Assembly: GCA_946811185.2 (NCBI GenBank)
Contig: OX328108.1
Coordinates: forward strand, 5,045,501 to 5,109,500
DNA: 64,000 nucleotides
DNA from: Hippopus hippopus
Lineage: Eukaryota; Mollusca; Bivalvia; Cardiida; Cardiidae
Direction: 5' to 3'
The notes under the pieces are model-generated. The model had not been told where the DNA came from. It made no database searches and saw only the letters and a program-made list of their open reading frames with translations. Shown piece after piece: positions 33,901-45,900 of the stretch; the stretch's first letter is position 1, and each line of letters begins with the position of its first letter. Position numbers and translations under genes: made by a program.

Positions 33901-36900
33901 CCTGGGCCTTAGTAAATCTAATTTCTCTTGTTGTCGGATGGTTTTCGACTACTGGAATTTTATGAATGAAAATTAAAAGGCTTTGGGAGTATAAGGATGA
34001 TTCTTTTGTATTTTTGTAAAATTTTCCTCCCAAAATCTGAAAGGCCACCTTTAAGTCTTACAGCACTGAATTAATGAAAAAGATTATTTCAATCTGAGAA
34101 AACATCCCAAGTATTTTGATCACATGTTTCTACCATTCTCCTACTAATTCTGTGTTGTTCAGAGTTAAAACAAGAAAATTTACAGATAAATAATAGTTCT
34201 TAAGCCTTACAGCACTGAATTAATGAAAAAGATTATTTCAATCTGGGAAAACATCCCAAGTATTTTGAATTCATGTTTTTTTTTTAGCTCACCTGAGCAC
34301 AATGTGTTCAAGGGGAGCTTTTAGGATCGCCTGGTGTCCGTCGTGCGTTGTCTGTCGTGCGTCGTCAACAATTCTTTAAACATCATCTCCTCCTAAACTG
34401 CTGGGCCAATTTGGACCAAACTTGGCTGGAATGTTACTTGGGAGGTCCTCTTTAAAAATTGTTCACATAATTTGATTCCATCAAAAACTCTGGTTGCCAT
34501 GGCAGCCAAATGGAATTTTCTAAGAAATTCTTTAAAAATCTTCTCCTCTGAAACCGCTGGTCAGATTTTGAAATAATTTCACAGAGATGTTCCTTGGGTG
34601 ACCCTTTTCAAAAAGTGTTCACAAAATTTTGATCCGTCAAGAAACATGGCTCTGGTGACTGGCGGATACTTGCACTATACGGAAATGAAGGAATTCTTAA
34701 AAATTCTTCTTCTTTGAAACCGCTGGTCAGATTTTGAAATAATTTCACAGAGATCTTCCTTGGGTGACCCTTTTCAAAAAATGTTCACGAAATTTTGATC
34801 TGTCAAGAAACATGATTCTGGTGACTGGGGGCTACTTGCACTATACGGAAATGAAGAAATTCTTAAAAATTCTTCTTCTCTGAAACCGCTGGTCAGATTT
34901 TGGAATAATTTCTCAGAAATGTTCCTTTGGTGACCCTTTTCAAAAAGTGTTTGCAAAATTTTGATCCGTCAAGAAACATGGCTCTGATGGGGGGGGGGGG
35001 GCCTACTTGCACTATACGGACATGAAGAAATTCTTAAAAATTCTTCTCTGAAACTGCTGGTCAGATTTTGAAATAATTTCACAGAAATGTTTCTTGGGTG
35101 ACCCTATTCGCAAAGTGTTCGAGAAATTTTGATCCATCAAGATACATGGCTGTGATGGCTGTGGGCTATTTACGCTATACAGACATGAAGAAATTCTTAA
35201 AATTTCTTCTTCTCTGAAACTGCTGGTCAGATTTTGAAATAATTTCACAGAAATATTCCTTGGGTGACTCTTTTCAAAAACTGTTCACAAAATTGTGATC
35301 TGTCAAGAAACATGGCTCTGATGGTGGGGGCTATTTGCACTATATGGACATGAAGAGGAATTTCTTAATTCTTCTTCTCAGGAAAGGCTGGTCAGATTTT
35401 GAAATAATTTCACAGAAATGTTCCTAGGGTCACCCTTTTCAAAAAATGTTAGGGAAATTTTTATCCGTCGAAAAACAACAGCCAATTGTTGGCACCTGCA
35501 TGTGGTGCTCTTGTTCGACTTATGTTTTTAGTCACTAACGAGCATGTGCTCTTCTTCAAGAAATTGTCCTTTGGTGATCTATCCCAAAATTTATTTGCAG
35601 ATTTCTGATTCATCAAAATCATTGCTGTGGCAATGAATGTAGGGGTGGTGACAGATTTTGAAATGACTTTTACAGGTGACCTTTCTAAAATTGCTTGGCA
35701 AAATAATGATTTTGTTTCCAAAGTTTCAATACCTCAAAAAAAATTGGCTATGGTCATCTCAAAAATTCAGGTGAGCGATCCAGGGCCATCTTAGCCCTCT
35801 TGTTTTTTTTTTTGCCAGAATATGTTATAAAATAGTGGACAGTGTAGATCCAAGATCAGACTGCACATTCTGTGCAGTCTGATCTTGATCTGCACTGTAG
35901 GCAAAAACAGCTTAAGTCAGTTCCAGCACTTTATGGGTCAAAAACCACTAAAAATCCTCATTTGTTGTATATATTTGTTTAACAAGCTGTTGACTCTTTA
36001 GATTGTTTGATATTGATCCCTAACAGAACTGTCTTTGTCGTTGTTTATGAAAATTTTAGCATTGTAAGTTCTTCAGAATTTTTCTCCTATTTTAGAACAA
36101 AATTTATGGCATTCTGTTTCATGCTACTATTAATTGCTGCAAACCATAATGATAGATTTGGTGTTGCCTGTTGTCTAAATGTCTAGTATAAATGTTAAAT
36201 TTTCTGTAACTATTGTCTTTTTAGCTTGTTGCTGTTTATGAAGTTTTGAAGGATGAAGAAAAGAGGGAAAAGTAAGAGTTTTTCTTTCACAGTATTGCTA
36301 TAAATAGGATCTGACATGACATGGCATTTGAGATAAAATTTTATTAACAGGTCTGGAAAAGATTAACAGATTAAAATTTGTTTGATACCGATCCTGGACA
36401 GGATTATCTGTAGCTTAAATGAAACTTATAGTGGAGTTTAGAGGTTTGCTTCGGTATTTAAAAAATGGCTTTCTGTGTCTTTGTTAGCTACCATAGATAA
36501 ATTAGGTCTTGTTTACTTTATGTATACAGAAGATAAAATGGGTACCAGTCTTCTATACATATATGTGGTTAATACTTAAGGTGCGGCTAAAGGGAGTTCA
36601 ATGCATCTCCATGATTCATTATACCAAGCAAGTCAACACATAATTACGGATCTATGAAATCAACAACAGCCTGGATCCTGAAGTCAAATGTTCCCAGGAC
36701 ACGCACAAAATTTACTAAACAGAAAAAGTTTCAACCCAGGTCAGCCTATGGGGACTACACAGGCTGACTCTGGTTGACACTTTTCGCAGATGCATTAATT
36801 CCCCTTTTTACAGAGCATGGCTCATTTGTTTTTTTATTTACAGGTACAACAATGTCCTGGAGAATGGTCTGCCAGATTGGAGGCAGCCTGTGTTTTATTA

Positions 36901-39900
36901 CAGGAAAGCTAGAAAACTTGGACTGCTTGAATCTGGGCTGATATTGGGACTGATTATAACTATTGGACAGTATTTTGTTTTGTGGGCTTCCTATCTGGAG
37001 AAGAGGCTTTCTAAGGTATATTTGTCCATTCTTTCTCTAAAAATGTCTTTCTTTAACCCTGTACCACACAATGCGGACGTTTAAGGACCTTGAGAATGGA
37101 GACTTATGAAAACATTCTCCTTTTCTCACAATGTTTTCTCCCCTATCAAAGACAGCTTCCACAGTTTTAGCCACATTTACCTGCATTTTCTTCTTGTCCA
37201 CAATGTTTTCAAAAGTCTTTCTGGTCAGGGTCGTAAAAACACTGGATTTTTTGTTGAAGACTGTTACACTATGTTACTGATTGCACTTACGGTGAACAAA
37301 TCAAGTGAAGTCCAGATATGAAATTTGATTTTGAAAAGGGTGAAAACATTGCAGAAAAAAAAGAGAAAAACACTAAATATTGGACAGGTTTTTTTTTTTT
37401 TGAGCTTTCTATCTTTAGAGGAGGCTTTCCATTGTAATATGCTGTTTCTTTTTTTTAGCTCTATACCAAATGACAAAATTTTAGATCAGTCCTCTTTGAA
37501 AGCATTTGTGGATGACAGGTTAAGTGTGGTTCAAATGAAGGGATTTGTCTTTCAAAGGGAAGATAACATTGTAAGAAAAGGAGAAAATGCCGGTTACCAA
37601 CATTTTCTCCTTTTCAAAAGCTGTCTCCCTCAAAGCTAGGTAGCTAGAAAAGTTAGGAATGTGCAGATAAGGTTGAGGAAGATTGTTATTATGCCCCCCT
37701 TCAACGAAGTGGGGGTATATTGCTTTGCTAATGTTGGTCGGTAGGTTGGTCGGTCCGTCGGTCGGTCCGTCGGTCGGTCGGTAGACCTTACCTTGTCCGG
37801 ATGATAACTGGACACCGAATTGACCTAGGTTTGTCAAATTTGGCACAGACATGCGTCTTGGAGTGTAGATGATCCCTATCGATTTTGAGGTCAATCGGTC
37901 AAAGGTCAAGGTCACAGTGACCGTCAACATGTTGATATATAGACCAAACCTTGTCCGGATGATAACTAGACACAGAATTGACCTAGGTTCGTCAAATTTG
38001 GCACAGACATGCGTCTCAAAATGTAGATGATCCCTATTGATTTTGAGGTCAATAGGTCAAAGGTCAAGGTCACAGTGACCCTCAACATGTTGATATATAG
38101 ACCAAACCTTGTCCGGATGATAACTAGACACAGAATTGACCTAGGTTTGTCAAATTTGGCACAGACATGAGTCTTGGAGTGTAGATGATTTCTGGAGATT
38201 TTGAGGTCAATCGGTCAAAGGTCAAGGTCACAGTGACCTTTGACATGTTGATATATAGACCAAACCTTGTCCGGATGATAACTAGACACAGAATTGACCT
38301 AGGTTCGTCAAATTTGGCACAGACATGCGTCTTGGAGTGTTGATGATCCCTATTGATTTTGAGGTCAATCAGTCAAAGGTCAAGGTCACAGTGACCGTCA
38401 AGATGTTGATGTATAGACCAAACCTTGTCCGGATGATAACTAGACACAGAATTGACCTAGGTTCGTCAAATTTGGCACAGACATGCGTCTTGGAGTGTAG
38501 ATGATCCCTATTGATTTTGAGGTCAATCAGTCAAAGGTCAAGGTCACAGTGACCGTCAAGATGTTGATGTATAGACCAAACCTTGTCCGGATGATAACTA
38601 GACACAGAATTGACCTAGGTTCGTCAAATTTGGCACAGACATTCGTCTTGGAGTGCAGATGATCCCTATCGATTTTGAGATTAATCCATCAACGGTCAAG
38701 GTCACAGTGGCCTTCAACTTAATGATATATAGACCAAACCTTGTCCAGATGATAACTAGACACAGAATTGACATAGGTTTTTCAAATTCTGTGCAGATAT
38801 TCATCTCGGAGTGTAAATGATCCCTATCGATTTTGAGATTAATCCATCACAGGTCAAGGTCACAGTGGCCTTCAACTTAATGATATATAGACCAAACCTT
38901 GTCCGGATGATAACTAGACACAGAATTGACCTAGGTCCTTCAAATTCTGTACAGACATTCATCTTGGAGTGTAAATGATCCCTATCGATTTTAAGGTTAA
39001 TCCGTGAAAGGTCAAGGTCACAGTGACCACCAGATGATTCAGGGCTGGCGCTGCCGTTTGCCACTTGAGCCATTTGCTAAAAAAAAAATTAAACTGTCTC
39101 AAAAATCATCATATGTGGCTCAACTTATAGCTCCAACATTTTATTCGCGTATTATCGGGACAAAGTAAGCATCAAAGTGGACTGGAAAAAAAGCGGAAGT
39201 CGAACGCGTGTGCCGAAAAGAAAATCGATAACCCAGTCTGTGTATTGGCGACTGTTTACAATCTTGTATGTATACACACGGCAGTGTGTATAATTATGCG
39301 AACTGTTGACAGATTATCACGTTTAACAATTGAAGTGGGCTATAAATCAAAAAGATGACATCGATATTTCCCAATCAATTCTTTTGATATCAGTTTATGA
39401 ACTGTGCCACTTCCTGAATCAATGTGGCAGTTTTGACTGTTTTACAAACAGACATCTTGTTTACATTTTGTTATGCTGAGCCCCGGTAGCTTAGTCGATA
39501 GCGTACAGGACTTGAGAACAGGGGGTCATGGGTTCGATCCCTGGCTCAGCCAATTTCTTTCCGAGGATTGATGATAGTCAGTGCAACAGGATTCATTCCT
39601 CTCCCAACACTGACCATTGTTTCGATGATGGTTATGAGGGAAAGCAGCCAGTGGCTTGGAAAGAAAATTGTGCGGAGTACTGGTAAAAGAAAGCATGGAT
39701 AGGTGCTCTGGCCGTCACGGTATAACTGAAATAATGTTGAAAATGGCATTAAACACCGTACAATCAATCAATCAACATTTTGTTATATTTCATATAACAT
39801 GATTCTGCTCTGTGTTTTCAGGAATCCTTTTTTGAGTCAAAAATGAAGAGAGAGAAAAGGGGGAAAAAAGCAGCAGCTTTGAATGAGCAGATTGAGACAG

Positions 39901-42900
39901 AAATGCAAGAGGAGCTGAATGCTATACCAAGGCCAAGGTTAAAGAACCTATGGCCTGTCACAATCACAAAATGGGCCATTTCTATCCCAGCAAAGTTCAG
40001 AGAATTGCAGGAGAGGAGAAAAGCAGAGAGGGAGAGACAAGAGAAGCAAATAGCAGAAGAAAAGGAAAGGGAATTGGAAATAGCTCGACAGAGGGAAGAA
40101 TTTGGTATGCTTGACTGATGTTACTTTTTTGCCTCAGCCCATAGCTTTAATACTATGCTCAATTTAACTCTTTACCACACAACAAAATGTTGGACTTGAT
40201 CAGATTGAAAGCATTTGCAGATGACACATTAGATTTTTTTTGAGTCAAATGACGATTTCTGTCTTTGACAGGGTATAAAACATTGTGGGATAAAGGAGAA
40301 AACACTGGTTACCAACTTACCAGCATTTTCACCTTTTCCTACAGTGTTTTCAAAAGTCCCCTTTTGTCAGGGTCGTCAAAACTCGGGACTGTGTGGTAAA
40401 GGGTTAAGTTCCTTTTGAGTACAATGTGGATTAAGATCAGGCCCCATGTATGCAACTTTACCATGGAATACCCAATGAGGTATTTCTGGTTAAAACCAGT
40501 TTTAACCCTTACCAAACAATCCCATGAAAGGTTTTCAAAATAGTGAAAACGGGATAAAATGCTGGTGATTAGCATTAATTCCTTTCTCCTCAATGTTTTC
40601 AATCCTTTCAAAGACAATTTCTATTTTTTTGGCCATATGTTTACAATTGCAGATGCTTTCAGTAGGAACCATTTTATTTTATATTTGTATTTAAGCATAT
40701 TGAAAATGCTAGAACCCAGCATTTTGTAATTTTCTCATATTGTTCCCTACCCTCTCAATGAAAAATCACTTCAGTAAGCAACATTTAGTTTGTTTCCTGC
40801 GAGTGCTTTCACATTTGACCAGCCAAAAAATTGTTGTCTTCTTAATAGCAAGTTAAATCTCTGAACTGAGATTAAGAATTTTATACCTGATATATGAGTT
40901 TAACCTTTAACCACATAATCTGTAATTTTAACAACAAAGAAAAATGATAAAATGTTTTTAAAACACTGTAGGAAAGGGAGATAATGCTGGTTACCAACAT
41001 TTTCTCCTTTTCCTACAGTGTTTTCTTTCTCTTAAATGAATTCTATCATTTAATTGATATTTTATTTGTTTTCTGTAAATCCTGTCAGTTTTGACAGCTC
41101 TTCAATTTTGTCATCTTGTAAAAGTTAAAATCCTTATAAAGAGCCTAGCTTGTGTGGCTCACAGGTGAAACTAAAGGGCTTATAGCCTAAGGGTTGTTAG
41201 TTTAAACCTAGGCCTGACAGAAACATTGATCAGGCATTGGTGAAATTCATTGCAACAACTTTCATTTTCTTTCATGTTGCTTACTAGTATTTGGGAAAGC
41301 AGCTGTTTGCTTGGAAAGAATGTTTTATTAGCTAAAGAAAGTCAAGGAATGCATGGATATGCAAACATGACCTTGGATGGTCTGTTATCCCCAAAGAATT
41401 TTTTTTTGAGTGGGTGCTATAATTTTCAATTCATATGATGTTTTGATACTGACATGGTGGTTTTTCATTTTAAACACTGCAGAACAGAAAAAACTGAGGA
41501 AGAAAAATCGGCCAGTAGAGATTGAAAATGTTCATGTTAAGGAAGCTGATGTGACACCAGTATTTTATGGATCCTTAAAGGATAATGAGTCAGAGACTGA
41601 GGACGACAATATGAAATACCCACAGAGGGTAAGTGACTTGAAGGTTACTCATGTTTTATTTATCTTGATTGTTTGTACAAGTGGTAACTTCAATATCAAG
41701 CCTTCTGTTTACATGGGCTATTTATGTATTATTTGGATGTAATCTTTTTATTTTTGCTGTCCAAAATACCGGTACATGTAGTTTGTTATGCTGCTGATGA
41801 ATGATGTATGCCTCCCCCCCCCCCCACACACACACACTCAGTCTCTCTCCTTTCCCTCCCCTCCGTCCATTTACCAATGAATAAGAATAATAAGAAATAT
41901 TACATGTACATTGTTAGTGCATTATGCTTGCAAATTGGCAAATACTGTCCTTTTTTTTTTTGAACAGGAATATTTAGAAATATGACATGTACATTGTCAG
42001 TGTATTATGCTTGCAAATAAGATTTGAAAATTTTTGTTGAAAATGAAACTAATGATGGATTCTGTCTTTGATAGGGTAGAAAATACTGAGGGAAAAGGAG
42101 AAAATGCTGGTAACCAGCATTTTCTCCTCTTCCCAGAATGTTTTCAAAAGCCTTCTTCTTCAGAGTCATAAAAACTTGGGATTGTGTGGTAAAGGGTGAA
42201 ATTTTTGAATATTCGATGTTTTCAAAATATTTATCATATCACATGATGTACTTCAGGCAGGGGATTGGACAGATGAAGATTATGTGAATCTGTCCAAGGC
42301 TTATATCAGATTTCCTGGAGGGACGGCTAATAGATGGGAAAAAATCGCTGAAATGGTTGGCAGACCTGTTGCAGAGGTAAGTAATTATACCCCCCACCTA
42401 CGAAGTAGAGCGGGGTATGCTGGTTTCACCATGTATGTCTGTCTGTCTGGACATCTGTGATTCCATCTTTTCATCTGTCGATCTGTCTGTCTGTAGAATT
42501 TTTCGTTTCCGTGCTCTATCTCAAAATCTGATTGACCTAGGACCCTGAAACTTTATACAAGTGTTGCTCGTGACCCAAGGAGGTGCCCTATTATTTTTGG
42601 ATCACATGGATCAAAGGTCAAGGTCAAAGGTGAATTTTGTTCAAAAATCGTTCCCTTGCTCTAACCCTGTGACTAAACAAGTGCTGCTCAAGACCCAAGG
42701 AAGTGCCCTATTGTTTTGGGGGTGAAAGGTCAAGGTTAGTGGTGATCTTTGTTTTGAAAATCATTTCCGATCTCTGCTTGTGCTGCTTTAGTGACAAGGT
42801 GCTGGTGGCGAGTATTTGTCCGCTTTGCAACAGTATGGTTGTATGATCATCTGAAGTACATGTATATGTACTGATAATATTATTGTTAACCTTTTATCAA

Positions 42901-45900
42901 ATAAACCTTTTTTTTTTATTTAACCTAAAGGAGAGGATTCTGCAAGCATTGTCGGAAATAGAATAAATGCTGGTAATCATTTTCTCATTTTCCCACAATA
43001 TTTTCTACCCTATCAGAGAACTACAGCTCAGCTGTATCAGTTTAGAATTTATGTCGTTACTTTCAATATGGAAGTGTCTGCAATTTGTTGTTTGGAAAAG
43101 TTTAACTCTTTCCTACACAATCCCAAGTTTTAACAACTCTGAGAAAGAAGGCTTTTGAAAACATTGTAGGAAAAGAAGAAAATGCTGATAACCAGCATTT
43201 TCTTCTTTTCCAACAATGTTTTTATCCTTTCTAGTACAATTTGCATTATTTGAAGCACATTTAATTTGTTGCCTGGAAGTGCTTTGAATTTGGACTAGTC
43301 TAAAATTTTGTTGTTTGGTGAAGAGTTAACAAGGATGATTTCTAAGTTGTTTGCTGCAAGTTTGTGCAGGAGGTAATAAGTCAAAGTATGGTATGTTTTT
43401 TTTTTTTTGTTTCCAAGGTAACAAAGAAAAGTAAAGAGATGAAGGGAAATGTGCAGATGACTTTAAGCTCAAATGTTCAAGGTAAGTACTTTTGATGTAT
43501 AGGTTGACTCTATCATTGATTGACTGAATGGTGTTTTACACCGCTTTCAACATTATTTCAGTCATATCATGGCAACAGCTCACATACTCATGTTTCCTGG
43601 GTTTTACTGTTACTAGGCTAGGGCTTTGAGGTGCTGTACCCTAGGGACTCGAATGACAAAATTTTGAACATGTCCAAATCTAAAGGATTTGCTGTAGACA
43701 GTTTGAATGTGGTCTACAAGGTCGAGTTTGTCTTGGAAAGGCTAGAAAACATAATGGAAAAAGTGAAAATACCGGTTACAAGCATTTTCCCCTTTTACCA
43801 CAATGTTTTCAAAAGCTATTTTCCTTGAAACTTGGAATTGTGTGGTATAGGGTCAATATACTCTAGTAGATAAATGATGTTTCACACCTTTGTTTAGAAT
43901 ATTTCCATGATGGCTAACATTTTCATTGTTTCTCAAGTTCATCCAGTGTTGGATTTTTGAAGTCTCTTGCCCAAGGGCACTCCTGTATGACCAGCATCAG
44001 TGTTTATTCTATAAAGGTTCCAGGATTAGGAAAGCAAGGCTAGTTAATAACAGCATATTTTTTTAGCTGTTTGATTTTAACTGAATTTTCAATCGGCCCG
44101 CACAGCAATAATTGACTTGTTTCTAATTTGGTGAAAGTTTTCAGACAATTTACTCTTACAAGCAACTCTGTGGATGAAGAAACACAAATGGCCAAAGAAA
44201 ATATAATGTAACAGAAGCAACGGCTGAAGCCATTTTTTACCAAAATACAGAATTTTAGACAGGTCCAAATTGAGACCATTTGCAGATAACAAATAAAATG
44301 TGTGCCAAATGATGGATTTTGTTCTTTAAAGGGTAGAACCTGTTGTTGGAAAAGGAGGAAATGCTTTTTACCAACTATTTTTTCCACCCACAATGTTCAA
44401 AAGCCTTCTTCTTCAGGGTTGTTAAACCCTTTACCAAAGAATCCAGACATTTAATGATCCTGGAAAAAAGGGCTTTGAAAACATTGTGGGAAAAGAAGAA
44501 AATGCTAGTAACCAGCATTTTCTTTTTTTTTTTCCCACAATGTTTTCTATCCTATCACAGACAAAGTTGACCATTTGAGCATTATTAAATTTGTCATCTA
44601 CAAATTCCTTCAATTTTGGCCATTCTAAAAATTTTTTGTTTGGTAAAGAGTTGAACACAGGATTGTATGGTGAAGGGTAAATAAACTTTGAAATAGTTGA
44701 GAAGTACTAGTACATTACAATGAAACATATTGGAACAGATTCATTCACTAATTAATGGAAACTGCTTTTCTTATCATTTTGTTTTGTTTATATTTCAGGA
44801 GGCACAAAGAACTCTAAAAAATCTGTTGATATCAAAGATGACATCATATCAACTGCTGACAAAGAAAGTCTTATTTCACAAACAGAGCCTGGTAATAGAT
44901 TGCGTAAAAGAAATAAACCTGCCAAAGACAGTGCTAGAACATTAATGATTTCCAGCGCTGAAGATGCTGCAGTGCCAACTGCTGGTCAGATAACAGAATC
45001 TCATATATCAAATAGGGGTACTAGTCAATGCACCGAGAGAATCAGTCAAGAAATTAGTTTGATGAATTCATCAGAGAAGCAGTCTGTGGTCCAGAATGGT
45101 ACCGAGGCTGGTAAACTTGTTTTAAAAAAAAGTGTGAACAAACATGAGTCTAAAAGTAGTCTAAATGATAACTCTAAAGTGCCAAAAATGACAGATACGG
45201 ATATTAATGCAGCTGATGGTGAGAACTGGTCACAAAATCAACAAGTGATATTGGAGTGGGCTTTGAGGCAATACCCAAAAGGTACTGACCAAAGGTGGGA
45301 GAAAATTGCAGACCAAATACCAGGGAAAAACAAGGTATGGATTGTATTCCTAGAGGCATGTTCACAAAGAGTTATGAATTTAATTTAAGAATCAAAGACC
45401 AGCCTGAGTTGACTTGATGTTTTTGTCTCTACCATTCAGTTGGCTTGTCTTTAGATTAATAATTAGAACAAGATCTGAAATGGTTGGTAAACACTTTGAA
45501 TGAAACAGTTTTACGAAAAAAAAAATGCTATTGAAAAAGATGCTAGTTCATACTGCCATTATACATAAAAACACTGTTCTAGGTTTAGATTTTAAGATAA
45601 ATAATTGTGTTTCTCCAGACATTCTTTGGCAGTCTAACGAACATGAAAGTTCACAACTAATGCATGGCTGAAATACAAAACGCACCTGGCGGGATTTCAA
45701 CCTGTGTGGAAAAGATCCTCTTTTTTTGAGGTTTGATTAACCCTTTACCAAACAATCCCTGGTTTTCACAACCCTGGAAGATAGGGCTTATGAAAACATA
45801 GTGGGAAAAGGAGAAAATGCTGGTAACCAGCATTTTCTCCTTTTTCCACAATGTATCCTACACTTTTAGGGACAAATCTTATCATTTCAGCCATATTAAA

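Noticed and set aside
37264..37930. Frames in DNAJC1 intron 4
   Set aside because: They fall in MITEs and the start of the 158-bp array, with repeat-derived codons.
37783..39028. CRISPR-like array
   Set aside because: Whole 158-bp units repeat with no unique spacers, inside an animal intron.
41410..41742. 110-codon frame as an independent gene
   Set aside because: Only 41483-41628 is coding; the rest is DNAJC1 intron.
44900..45388. Separate gene at 44.9 kb
   Set aside because: It is DNAJC1 exon 9 read past its donor at 45334.
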